From: Pararhizobium antarcticum
GTDB taxonomy: Bacteria > Pseudomonadota > Alphaproteobacteria > Rhizobiales > Rhizobiaceae
Assembly (NCBI RefSeq): GCF_001885585.1
Contig: NZ_LSRP01000076.1
Location: 1-64,000 of the forward strand
Length of the DNA: 64,000 nucleotides
Reading direction: 5' to 3'
Part shown: positions 27,103 to 35,250 of the stretch, in pieces
Position numbering within the stretch: position 1 is the stretch's first letter
How the letters are laid out: each line of letters opens with the position of its first letter
Translations under genes and position numbers: made by a program
The notes under the pieces: generated by a model
Seen by the model: only the letters and a program-made list of their open reading frames with translations
Databases searched by the model: none
Told to the model about the DNA's origin: nothing

Positions 27103-29235
27103 TCACTCGCCGGACAGGCTTTTTGCGAGCCGGACAAGATTGAGGAATTCGGCACGGTAGCTATAGGGATCGTCGCCTCTGGCGCCTGCGGCAAGTTCGA
27201 GGATGGCGTCATAGGCATAGGCTGCGACTGCATCCGTGCCGCGCAGCTTCTGCCCGAAGGCGGCAACCGCCACCGAAAATCGGGCATCCGCGCCTGCCGC
27301 GTCGAGGCTGGTGACAGCGTTTTCCTCGGTCACCGGCGTGGTGATCAGGCGGCTGGTGTCGCTATCCGGCTGCTTGTAGCGGATCTTCAGGAAGGCCAGC
27401 TCGCCCCCCTTGCCCGGCGCTACCGCCGCTTCTTCCGATGTCTTCCCCGCCTGGTAGCGCAAATCGTCGTTCAACACGGCCGGGCTGCCCTTCGGCGTCA
27501 CCTCATAGATCGCCGTCACCCGATGGCCGGAGCCGATATCGCCGGCATCGACGCGGTCATTGTTGAAATCCTCGCGCTTCAACGCCCGCGTTTCATAGCC
27601 GATCAGCCGGTATTCGGCGATCTGTGTCGGGTTGAACTCGACCTGGAACTTCACATCCCTGGCGATCGGGAATAGCTGCGATCCGGCCTCCTCGACCAGG
27701 GCTTTCTGCGCCTCGGCCAACGTGTCGATATAGGCGGCAATGCCGTTTCCATTCTGCGCCAGCGTCTGCATCAGCGCATCATTGTAGTTGCCACGCCCGA
27801 AACCGAGCACCGAGAGGAAAATGCCAGCCTTGCGCTTCTCCTCAATGACGGCCTTCAGCGCATCGTCGCTGGCAGGGCCAACGTTGAAATCGCCATCGGT
27901 CGCCAGCAGGATGCGGTTGACGCCATCCTTGGCAAAACCGCTTTGCGCCAGCGCATAGGCTGCCTCGATCCCCTGCGCACCCGCCGTTGCGCCACCCGGC
28001 TGAAGCGTGTCGATGGCCGACAGGATCGTCTGCTTGTCCTTGACCTTTGTCGGCTCCAGCACCGTGCCGGCATTGCCGGCATAGGTGACGATCGAGACCG
28101 TGTCGTCGGGTTTGAGTTTTTCGACGAGAAGGCGGAAAGCGCTTTTCAGAAGCGGCAGCTTGTCTCGCTCCTCCATCGAACCCGAGACGTCGATGAGAAA
28201 GACCAGATTGGCGCGCGGCGCAGCCGCCGGCAGGACATCATAGCCCTTGATCCCGATATGCATCAGCCGGGTGTTCGGGTTCCAGGGGGTCGGCAGAAGC
28301 TTGACCGTCGCCTTGAACGGCGCGGCGTCGGTCTCCGGTCCCGGCCAGTCATAGGGGAAATAATTGACCATCTCCTCGACCCGCACGCTGTCCTTGTCCG
28401 GCAAACCGCCGGCCAGAAGCGCCTTGCGAACAAAGGCATAGGAGGCCGTGTCGACATCGGCGGAAAAGGTCGAGACCGGATCGGAGGCAACGCTCTTGAC
28501 CGGATTGTTATCCTCGCTTGAAAAGCGATCACCGCTCTTCTCCGGCTGCGGCAGAAGACCATCCGGAAGCAAAGACGGAGCAGGCATCGCCTCCTGCATC
28601 ATCGTGGTGACCTGTCGTGTCCGTGTGAGCGTCCCGACCGGTGCCGCAGCGTCCACTGACTGCGATTCCGCGCGCTGTGGCTGCACACCGGATGCAGCCC
28701 CATCAGCGATCGGCGCAAGCTTTTTCCCATCCGAACTGCGACCTGCATCCTCGGAGGGGTTATTTTCCTTCAACAGCATCCCAACAGGCTCCCCCGTCAA
28801 GTCGGTTGGTTTGACTGCCGTTTCTTGCTCGAGGGGCACGGCCTTCGTTTTCGCTGCATCCGCAGCAGCCTCGTCGCCAATTTTCGGATTTTCCGTTGGC
28901 AGCACATCGCCGGCAATCTCGAGATCCGGCTTGCCAACAGGCAGATTGCCGCGCGTGAGTTCGAGGGTCAGAAAGGCGGCGGCAGGGACCACGAGAAGCG
29001 TGGCGAGTGCCGAGCCGGCCAGAAGTTTCCTGTTCATGATGGGGCTCCATATCCAGTTGATGATGGAGCTTTGACGCCAGCCGTTCTGTTTTCCTTGGGG
29101 GGCGGTCGAAAACTTTTCTTTGCCCGCGTCCTGCGCGTCGAACGCCTGCATCGCTGCAGCAACCGCCCGCGCCCGCGCATCTGCAGACGCTGCAGGCGTT
29201 GCGGTCTTCGAAAGTCTGTCGAGTTCGTCGGTCAT
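27103..29235 (-). CDS. VWA-domain membrane protein (YfbK/DUF3520 type), candidate regulator of the adjacent sigma factor
   Basis: 710 aa. A cytosolic N-terminus of about 65 residues is followed by one TM helix (LLAGSALATLLVVPAAAFL), a Pro/Ser-rich linker, a vWF_A-type N-domain (PVSTFSADVDTASYAFVRKAL), a VWA domain with MIDAS DVSGSMEERDKLP and TDGDFNVG, and a DUF3520 C-terminus. Its start overlaps the ECF sigma gene stop (the upstream GTG shares bases with the TGA; the ATG at 29235 is used). The short cytosolic head plus one TM next to an ECF sigma gene resembles an anti-sigma arrangement, but no ZAS motif is seen. Confidence 0.85.
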   Translation of the reverse strand: MTDELDRLSKTATPAASADARARAVAAAMQAFDAQDAGKEKFSTAPQGKQNGWRQSSIINWIWSPIMNRKLLAGSALATLLVVPAAAFLTLELTRGNLPVGKPDLEIAGDVLPTENPKIGDEAAADAAKTKAVPLEQETAVKPTDLTGEPVGMLLKENNPSEDAGRSSDGKKLAPIADGAASGVQPQRAESQSVDAAAPVGTLTRTRQVTTMMQEAMPAPSLLPDGLLPQPEKSGDRFSSEDNNPVKSVASDPVSTFSADVDTASYAFVRKALLAGGLPDKDSVRVEEMVNYFPYDWPGPETDAAPFKATVKLLPTPWNPNTRLMHIGIKGYDVLPAAAPRANLVFLIDVSGSMEERDKLPLLKSAFRLLVEKLKPDDTVSIVTYAGNAGTVLEPTKVKDKQTILSAIDTLQPGGATAGAQGIEAAYALAQSGFAKDGVNRILLATDGDFNVGPASDDALKAVIEEKRKAGIFLSVLGFGRGNYNDALMQTLAQNGNGIAAYIDTLAEAQKALVEEAGSQLFPIARDVKFQVEFNPTQIAEYRLIGYETRALKREDFNNDRVDAGDIGSGHRVTAIYEVTPKGSPAVLNDDLRYQAGKTSEEAAVAPGKGGELAFLKIRYKQPDSDTSRLITTPVTEENAVTSLDAAGADARFSVAVAAFGQKLRGTDAVAAYAYDAILELAAGARGDDPYSYRAEFLNLVRLAKSLSGE

Positions 29236-29237
29236 GA

Positions 29238-29768
29238 TCACACCGTCTCCCTGCCGAGCAGGATTTTCAATCTTTTGCGCGCCTCATGCACATGAAAGGA
29301 CACGGTGCCCTCGGAGCAGCCCATGACATCGGCGGCGGCAGCGTGGTTCAAACCCTCGGCATAGACGAGCAGCACGGCATCGCATTGTTTTTCCGGCAGG
29401 CTGCGCACCGCTGCCCAAAGGGCATCGGCCTGCGCCGTATTGTCATTGGCCGCCGCAACTGCCGCAAAGGCCGGGTCGGCGATGAACTGTCCGGCATTGC
29501 GCCGTTCGCGCGATGCCTTGCGCTGATGATCGCGGACAGCATTGAGCGTCAGCGTATAGAGCCAGGTCCGGAAGCGGCTTGTGCCGCGAAAGCTGCGGAT
29601 GGCTTGACCAAGTTTGACGCAGACATCCTGGGTGATGTCCTCCGCATCCGCACGATTGCCCGACCACCGCCAAGCAACCGCATGGACAAAATCATAGTGC
29701 TGTTCCAGAAGCGCGCTGAACGCCTGCCGGTCCCCCTTTTGTGCACTCTCGATCAACGTCGCGTCCAA
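29238..29768 (-). CDS. ECF RNA polymerase sigma factor
   Basis: 176-aa sigma70-family protein with region 2 (ALLEQHYDFVHAVAWRWSGNRADAEDITQDVCVKL), RFRTWLYTLTLNAVRDHQR, and region 4 (LPEKQCDAVLLVYAEGLNHAAAADVMGCSEGTVSFHVHEARKRL). The only plausible start is TTG at 29768, after a GGGCGGG stretch. It is coupled to the VWA membrane gene downstream, the likely control partner. No autoregulatory -35 AAC-type promoter could be identified with confidence. Confidence 0.92.
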   Translation of the reverse strand: MDATLIESAQKGDRQAFSALLEQHYDFVHAVAWRWSGNRADAEDITQDVCVKLGQAIRSFRGTSRFRTWLYTLTLNAVRDHQRKASRERRNAGQFIADPAFAAVAAANDNTAQADALWAAVRSLPEKQCDAVLLVYAEGLNHAAAADVMGCSEGTVSFHVHEARKRLKILLGRETV

Positions 29769-29858
29769 GATCCCGCCCGCTTTTTAAGTCCTCATCACAC
29801 TAGACGTCTGCTGGAGGACATTCCTTGGGTGCCTGACAAGATTTTTTTTATTCTGGCC

Positions 29859-30632
29859 TCAACGCCGGCGTTCCACCACCGCAATGATCGGCCCCATCGG
29901 GAAAATGCGGTCGTGACGACCGATGTCAGGCGCAAACAGGCTGGAGATGGAGCCGTCGAGAAACAGCGCATTCGGGCAGTCGAGACGATCCCGAAACAGA
30001 ACAGCGAAATCGTAAAAGCGGACAGGTCCGTTCGAAACCACGAAATGCACGATCCCGTCGCGATCGATTCCGACGCCGTTGCGGATCTTCAGGCTGTCGC
30101 TGTCGGCCAGAAAGCGCGGATGCAGGACGCCGTCGATCACCAGCATCGGCCCAGACTGCGTCGCATAGATCGGCTTTAAGCCCGCCTTGAGAAAGGCTCC
30201 CGTTTCCAGAACGCCAGCTTTGCCCGGCACAACGAAGAACACGCCATTCGGCAGGAGATGGAAATTGCCCCAGCCGGCTTTTGTGCTGATTGGCTGCTTT
30301 TCAATGCCGACCTCGGTGAACAGGCCGACCGGAGACAGGTCGGCGTGATACATGCCACCATTGACGGCGAAAACCATAGTTTCGCGGTCGAACCGGAGAT
30401 CGTCGGCCAAAGCCTTGAACGATCGGTAAGGCACGCCTCTCCGATCTTTGTTGTAGGTGCGGATCTCGGTGCTGGCCGGGTCGAAGCTGCAGATCGTGTA
30501 ATCGCCGCCCGCGGGGGCAATATGCCGACAGGCCGCATCCGCCGTCTTGCCACCGGCGAGAAACCCGGCAAGGATGATCATCAGGCTTTTCAGTGCGTGC
30601 AAGACAGCAACCCCTCTTTTCCCGTCCTGCAT
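29859..30632 (-). CDS. DUF2233 / phosphodiester-glycosidase-like exported protein
   Basis: 257-aa protein with a probable signal peptide (SLMIILAGFLAGGKTADA). The NAGPA/DUF2233 fold marks are FAVNGGMYHADLSPVGLF, GNFHLLPNGVFFV, ATQSGPMLVIDG, RNGVGID and ALFLDGSISSLFAPD. The family hydrolyses or binds phosphodiester-linked sugars in other organisms; the substrate here is unknown. ATG 30632 is used; an in-frame TTG at 30650 is less likely. It lies downstream of the ferredoxin-like gene (36 nt) on the same strand. Confidence 0.82.
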   Translation of the reverse strand: MQDGKRGVAVLHALKSLMIILAGFLAGGKTADAACRHIAPAGGDYTICSFDPASTEIRTYNKDRRGVPYRSFKALADDLRFDRETMVFAVNGGMYHADLSPVGLFTEVGIEKQPISTKAGWGNFHLLPNGVFFVVPGKAGVLETGAFLKAGLKPIYATQSGPMLVIDGVLHPRFLADSDSLKIRNGVGIDRDGIVHFVVSNGPVRFYDFAVLFRDRLDCPNALFLDGSISSLFAPDIGRHDRIFPMGPIIAVVERRR

Positions 30633-30668
30633 CACCGCCGATTGCGGCAAAATCGCGAAGATGCCGGT

Positions 30669-31361
30669 TCAAAGCGGTCGCCAAAGCGCCGCCATGTGAA
30701 ACTGCAACTGCGCCTGTTTATAGCGATAGTCCGTGCCAACGGGACAGGCATTGCGCGCTATACAGCCGCCCTCCCCACAGCCATCAGCACCTGCCTTTGT
30801 TGCAAGATGCGTCCGGCAGGCCGAAACCGCAAACCCGCCCGGCTGCACCGCATCGACCGGACAGCATGAAAGACAGGGCTTGTCCCGGCAGCTATCGCAC
30901 GGATGCTCTGTCTTGTCGGCGCCCGTCTGCAGCTGCGCACGGTCGAACGCCAGCGCCGCACGATAGCCGTGCCAGAGGCCGTATTGCGGATGGATCAGGA
31001 TGCCGAGCGGCGAAGTCTTGATCCCCTCCGCCCGCACCGCCCATTGCTGGAACGGCTGAAACGGCGGATCGGACGGGAAAAACGGTGTTGCGCCAAAGGC
31101 TGTGGCGACCGGCCGGATTACCGATTTTGTCCAGTCGTCGAGAGGATGATCGGTCGGGGCTGCGCTGCCGCGCCAGCGCTCGAACGCCGGCCATATCGAA
31201 CTGCCGACATTGCCGATCAGGACTACGGAACGCGCGGGCCGACCATCGGCAAGATCCGGCGCCGTTTCGCCCAATGCGAAGTTCACCGTGCCGCGCAAAA
31301 AAAGTCCGTGCGGTTCGAGAACCGCACGGACTTGCTCAACTGATCGGTTGTCATCCGTCAT
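30669..31361 (-). CDS. Ferredoxin-like Fe-S protein with CblC/QueG-like features
   Basis: 230 aa. The C-terminal third is Cys-rich: CDSCRDKPCLSCCPVDA, then CRTHLA and DGCGEGGCIARNACPVG, consistent with Fe-S binding. The N-terminal part has VVLIGNVGSSIWPAFERW and HPQYGLWHGYRAAL. The latter is reminiscent of the HPxFGxWxxxR motif of MMACHC/CblC, a corrinoid-processing reductase related to QueG. Downstream of mttB on the same strand, so a redox or corrinoid-handling role in the methyl-transfer island is plausible. A terminator lies within codons 10-20 (see findings). Family assignment beyond Fe-S protein is inference. Confidence 0.75.
   Translation of the reverse strand: MTDDNRSVEQVRAVLEPHGLFLRGTVNFALGETAPDLADGRPARSVVLIGNVGSSIWPAFERWRGSAAPTDHPLDDWTKSVIRPVATAFGATPFFPSDPPFQPFQQWAVRAEGIKTSPLGILIHPQYGLWHGYRAALAFDRAQLQTGADKTEHPCDSCRDKPCLSCCPVDAVQPGGFAVSACRTHLATKAGADGCGEGGCIARNACPVGTDYRYKQAQLQFHMAALWRPL
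31296..31334 (-). terminator. Perfect rho-independent terminator inside the ferredoxin-like gene
   Basis: On the minus strand AAGTCCGTGCGGTTC, a 2-nt loop and GAACCGCACGGACTT form a perfect 15-bp stem, continuing into TTTTTTT (bases 31297-31303, complement). It lies 138 nt after the mttB stop, so it is the natural end of the mttB transcript, yet it falls within codons 10-20 of the downstream gene, whose protein there (EPHGLFLRG) looks conserved. Confidence 0.85.
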
Positions 31362-31471
31362 TTCGGCATTGGCCCGCGAACCGCGTTGTAGTGCGACCGC
31401 CAGACCTCCTTTTGTATGAGGTCCGCCACTTTTGCCGTGCCGCCTTGCTCCCTGGCGCTCTCGGGCTCGCT

Positions 31472-33046
31472 TCAGGTGAAGGCGTCGGGCATGGAATCCT
31501 TCTTCTCGGCGATGAACTGCTTCAGCGCATCATCGATCGCGGGATCAAGATGGGGGGCCTCGTACTGGTCGAGCCAGCTGCGGCACAGCGCGTTGGCCCG
31601 CTGCTCGATGCGTTTTTCGCCTTCGACTTCCCACTGTTCGTAGGAATTATTGTCGGCCAGCGCCGAGCGATAGAAGGCCGTCTGGAAATTGGCCTGGGTG
31701 TGGGCGCAGCCGAGATAATGGCTGCCGGGACCGACTTCGCGGATGGCGTCGAGCGCCTGCGCATTCTCCGAAAGATCGATGCCTTCTGCGAGTTTCTGCA
31801 TCATGCCGAGCTGGTCCTGATCGATCATGAACTTCTCGTAGGAGGAGACCAGACCGCCTTCGAGCCAGCCGGCCGCGTGCAGCACGAAGTTGGTCCCGGC
31901 AAGCAGCGTCATGTTGATCGTATTGGCCGATTCGTGCGCTGCCTGCGCATCCGGAACCTTGGAGCCGCAGAGCGAGCCGCCGGTGCGGAACGGAAGCCCG
32001 AGACGGCGGGCGAGCTGGGCAGCGCCGTAGGAAACCAGCGACGGCTCCGGCGATCCGAAGGTCGGCGCACCGGATTGCATCGAGATCGAGGCGGCAAACG
32101 TGCCGAACAGAACCGGTGCGCCGGGGCGGATCAGCTGCGTGAAGGCGGCACCGGCCAGAACCTCAGCCAGAATCTGCGTCAGCGTGCCGGCAACCGTGAC
32201 CGGGCTCATGGCACCGGACAGGATGAACGGCGAAATCACGCAGGCCTGGTTATGGCGCGCATAGACCTTCAGCGCCCCGACCATGGTCTCGTCGAAGACC
32301 ATCGGCGAATTGGCGTTGATCAGGTTGAGCGTGACGCAGTTGTTTTCGACAAATTCGTCGCCGAAAACCAGCTTGGCCATGGCGATCGTGTCTTCGGCGC
32401 GTTCAGGCGCCGTCACCGAGCCCATGAAAGGCTTGTCGGAATATTTGATATGGCTGTAGATCATATCGAGGTGGCGCTTGTTGACCGGCACGTCGACCGG
32501 CTCGCAGACCGTGCCGCCGGACGAATGGATCGACGGCGCCATATAGGCGAGCTTCACGAAATTGCGAAAATCCTCGATCGTCGCATAGCGGCGCACGCCT
32601 TCGAGGTCGCGCACGAAGGGGGGGCCGTAGACCGGCGCAAAGCAGGTGGCCTTGCCGCCGATGGTGACGTTGCGCTCGGGATTGCGGGAATGCCAGGTGA
32701 AGCTCGACGGCGCGGTCTTCAACAGTTCGCGGCAGAGACCTTTGGGAAAATGCACCCTTTCGCCACGCACGTCGGCGCCGGCCTGCCTCCACAGCTCCAG
32801 CGCTTCCGGATCTTCACGAAACTCGATGCCGATTTCCTCGAGGATAAGATCGGCATTGTTCTCGATCAGTTGCAGGCCGTCTTCATCGAGGACCTCGTAT
32901 TCCTTGATCTTGCGGGTGATGAACGGCAGTGAGGGGCCAGCGCCTCCACCGGTCCGCGACGCCCGGCGGGCGGCGGCTCCGCGGCCTTCGCCGCGCGTGC
33001 GGCGACCGCCGGCTTCAGCTTCGGTCTGTTCGATCTTGTCGCTCAT
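31472..33046 (-). CDS. mttB: MttB-family (non-pyrrolysine) quaternary amine:corrinoid methyltransferase
   Basis: 524 aa, a member of the trimethylamine methyltransferase superfamily. It contains LDEDGLQLIENNADLILEEIGIEF, GSVTAPERAEDTIAMAKLVFG, SGAMSPVTVAGTLTQILAEVLAG, GAPVLFGTFAASISMQSGAP, and ALDAIREVGPGSHYLGCAHTQANF near the C-terminus. No in-frame amber codon, so it lacks pyrrolysine. Characterised members without Pyl, such as MtgB of Desulfitobacterium, demethylate glycine betaine rather than trimethylamine. Residues 13-37 are Arg/Gly-rich and probably disordered, which is unusual. Divergent from its corrinoid protein gene. The substrate is inferred from the nearby betaine genes. Confidence 0.93.
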   Translation of the reverse strand: MSDKIEQTEAEAGGRRTRGEGRGAAARRASRTGGGAGPSLPFITRKIKEYEVLDEDGLQLIENNADLILEEIGIEFREDPEALELWRQAGADVRGERVHFPKGLCRELLKTAPSSFTWHSRNPERNVTIGGKATCFAPVYGPPFVRDLEGVRRYATIEDFRNFVKLAYMAPSIHSSGGTVCEPVDVPVNKRHLDMIYSHIKYSDKPFMGSVTAPERAEDTIAMAKLVFGDEFVENNCVTLNLINANSPMVFDETMVGALKVYARHNQACVISPFILSGAMSPVTVAGTLTQILAEVLAGAAFTQLIRPGAPVLFGTFAASISMQSGAPTFGSPEPSLVSYGAAQLARRLGLPFRTGGSLCGSKVPDAQAAHESANTINMTLLAGTNFVLHAAGWLEGGLVSSYEKFMIDQDQLGMMQKLAEGIDLSENAQALDAIREVGPGSHYLGCAHTQANFQTAFYRSALADNNSYEQWEVEGEKRIEQRANALCRSWLDQYEAPHLDPAIDDALKQFIAEKKDSMPDAFT

Positions 33047-33515
33047 CTCTGTCTTCCTCGCTCCCGTGCAGTCGCTGCACCGTCATTCGAAAACTATGCT
33101 ACCAACAGGCCAAGTCGAGACGGTTCTTAATGCGTCACCAAGTGACGCAGGTCGGATACCCGCGCAGGCATGGCGCATTTGCCGCCTCCGCTACGCGTTG
33201 CCATCGTTGTTCCAGACCGGCCGGCACAGGCTCTGAACCCGCTCATAATCTGTTGTTTTTGTTAAGCAGATTCGGCTACAAAATAGCGCTGGACGGTTAT
33301 CGTCGTTTTTCATCGCATGCGGCGTCGCTTTCGAAAAGGGGTTTCCGTCGCAATGCGGTTAACGATGACAGGCTGGAGGCAGTGTCGAGGCATTTCGTGC
33401 TTCGCTCTGGGCGTTGGCGCCGGTGGGACGGAGCGATGCCGGCAAGGATGCTTTATTGACAGATGCGCTGTGACCGGACCATGCTGACCGGGCGCACAAA
33501 CCGAGGAAACCGATC
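33047..33515. promoter_or_regulatory. Divergent control region between mttB and the corrinoid protein gene
   Basis: About 470 bases without a credible gene. It contains a perfect dyad at 33131-33149, TGCGTCACCAAGTGACGCA (8-bp arms, 3-nt centre), about 85 nt before the mttB ATG, a good position for an operator. No clear sigma70 -10/-35 pair could be assigned for either direction. Confidence 0.5.
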
Positions 33516-34214
33516 ATGGCAGACGACGAAATCATTCTCGAGGATCTTTCCGACGAAGAGCTTGTGCAGCAGATGCACGACGATCTCTATGACGGCCTGA
33601 AGGAAGAGATCGAGGATGCGACCAATATCCTGCTGAAGCGCGGCTGGGTTCCCTACGACGTCCTGACCCAGGCGCTGGTCGAAGGCATGCGGATCGTCGG
33701 CGTGGATTTCCGCGACGGCATCCTGTTCGTTCCAGAAGTGCTGCTCTCGGCCAATGCCATGAAGGCCGGCATGTTCATCCTGCGTCCGCTGCTCGCCGCC
33801 ACCGGCGCGCCGAAGCAGGGCAAAATGGTCATCGGCACCGTCAAGGGCGACATCCACGACATCGGCAAGAACCTCGTCGGCATGATGATGGAAGGGGCTG
33901 GCTTTGACGTCATCGACCTCGGCATCAACAATCCCGTCGAAAACTATCTCGAGGCCATCGAGCGCGAGCAGCCGGACATTCTCGGCATGTCCGCCCTTCT
34001 GACGACGACCATGCCCTATATGAAGGTCGTGATCGACACGATGAAGGAAAAGGGCATGCGCGACGACTATGTCGTGCTGGTCGGCGGTGCGCCGCTGAAC
34101 GAGGAATTCGGCAGGGCTGTCGGCGCCGATGCCTATTGCCGCGATGCAGCCGTCGCCGTCGAGACAGCCAAGGAATTCATGAAGCGCAAGCACAACCAGA
34201 TGTCCGGCGCCTGA
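33516..34214 (+). CDS. Corrinoid (methyl carrier) protein, MttC/MtgC type
   Basis: 232-aa small corrinoid protein with a helical cap (about residues 15-100) and a Rossmann B12-binding domain. The lower-axial motif GDIHDIG has His114 in DxHxxG, followed by the GMSALLTTTMPYM and VGGAPLNEEFG loops. It should shuttle the methyl group from MttB to the MeTr at 38927. The first 35 residues (MADDEIILEDLSDEEL onwards) contain 15 acidic residues, far more acidic than the rest. The strong hairpin at 34246 ends its transcript. Confidence 0.94.
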   Translation: MADDEIILEDLSDEELVQQMHDDLYDGLKEEIEDATNILLKRGWVPYDVLTQALVEGMRIVGVDFRDGILFVPEVLLSANAMKAGMFILRPLLAATGAPKQGKMVIGTVKGDIHDIGKNLVGMMMEGAGFDVIDLGINNPVENYLEAIEREQPDILGMSALLTTTMPYMKVVIDTMKEKGMRDDYVVLVGGAPLNEEFGRAVGADAYCRDAAVAVETAKEFMKRKHNQMSGA

Positions 34215-34244
34215 TCGGTTCCAAATGACACCGGAGAAACGAAA

Positions 34245-34281
34245 ACGGCCGCGCCTGTCAAAGGCGCGGCCGTTTTCATTC
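34245..34281. terminator. Strong bidirectional terminator
   Basis: AACGGCCGCGCCT, a short loop and AGGCGCGGCCGTT form a perfect long GC-rich stem, flanked by A-rich sequence on the left and TTTTCATT on the right. It lies between the converging corrinoid protein gene (plus) and the entericidin-like gene (minus), and can serve both. Confidence 0.88.
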
Positions 34282-34296
34282 GGGAACTCAGAAATC

Positions 34297-34455
34297 TTAG
34301 TTGGCAGCGCGTTCGACGTTGCGGCCGGCATCCTGCGTTGCATCCACCGTGTTCGCAGCATCACGGCCGACGCCACGGATCGTGTTGCCGCAGGCGCTGA
34401 GTGTGGTGAGTGCGAAGAGAACGACGCCAACGGTCGCGATTGTCTTTGCTGTCAT
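34297..34455 (-). CDS. Entericidin A/B-type small lipoprotein
   Basis: 52-aa lipoprotein: hydrophobic signal MTAKTIATVGVVLFALTTL, lipobox LSAC, then GNTIRGVGRDAANTVDATQD typical of the entericidin EcnA/B family. The ATG at 34455 is used; the longer frame to 34509 lacks a signal. In other bacteria such peptides are membrane toxins/antidotes or envelope-stress lipoproteins. It converges with the corrinoid protein gene and is divergent from the DUF1638 gene. Confidence 0.85.
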   Translation of the reverse strand: MTAKTIATVGVVLFALTTLSACGNTIRGVGRDAANTVDATQDAGRNVERAAN

Positions 34456-34514
34456 GGTCTGGATTCCTTTAGATTGGTTCAACATGAAACTGCGATGGAA
34501 GTGATCCAACAGCC

Positions 34515-35114
34515 ATGAAACGCACGAGTGCGGAAAAAGTTCACGTGATTGCCTGCGGTGCGATCGCCCGTGAAATTCTGGCGGTCTGCGAAGCCAACGG
34601 TCTCGATCATATTGACCTCGCCTGTTTGCCGGCCATCTGGCACAATACGCCGGACAAGATCACGCCGGGCATCAAGGTGGCGATCGACAAGGCGCGGGCT
34701 GCGGGTTTCGAGCGCATTTTCGTCGCCTATGCCGATTGCGGCACCGGCGGGCATCTCGACCGGCTCTGCGAAGAAGAAAAGGTCGGGCGCATCGCCGGGC
34801 CACACTGTTTTTCCTTCTTTGCCGGCAATGCCGATTTCGAATCGCGCTGGGACGAAGACTTCACGGCGTTCTTCCTTACCGATTTTCTCGCCCGCCAGTT
34901 CGAGGCGTTTGTCATCGAACCGCTCGGGCTTGATCGCCACCCCGAGCTGCGCGACATGTATTTCGGCCATTACCGCAAGCTGATCTATCTGTCGCAGGTG
35001 GAGGATGCGGCCCTTCAGGCCAAGGCGAAAGCCGCCGCCGAAACGCTCGGCCTTGCCTATGAATATCGTCATACCGGTTATGGCGATCTGACGCCTGCGC
35101 TGCTCACCCTCTGA
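34515..35114 (+). CDS. DUF1638-family protein of the corrinoid methyl-transfer island
   Basis: 199 aa. It begins HVIACGAIAREILAVCEANGLDHIDLACLPAIWHNTPDKI and has FVAYADCGTGGHLD, the pattern of DUF1638 proteins. The family often lies beside MttB/corrinoid genes in archaea and anaerobic bacteria, but the activity is not established. Conserved Cys and His residues (CG near residue 15, CLPAIWHN, ADCGTGG) suggest metal or corrinoid chemistry. Genomic position here agrees with that association. Confidence 0.82.
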   Translation: MKRTSAEKVHVIACGAIAREILAVCEANGLDHIDLACLPAIWHNTPDKITPGIKVAIDKARAAGFERIFVAYADCGTGGHLDRLCEEEKVGRIAGPHCFSFFAGNADFESRWDEDFTAFFLTDFLARQFEAFVIEPLGLDRHPELRDMYFGHYRKLIYLSQVEDAALQAKAKAAAETLGLAYEYRHTGYGDLTPALLTL

Positions 35115-35250
35115 CGACGGGCGGTCGAAACCTTCCGTTAGCCTTGCGAACAATTTTAAGCTTTTCCTCATCCCTGCCTTAAGTCGATCGTAAGCACACC
35201 GCACCAGACTGATCGACAACAAGCAAGAAACGGAACTGAACGGGGAAGAG

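Noticed and set aside
31472-33046. Pyrrolysine-dependent trimethylamine methyltransferase
   Set aside because: The MttB frame has no in-frame TAG across 524 codons and no pyl genes were seen, so the pyrrolysine type is excluded.
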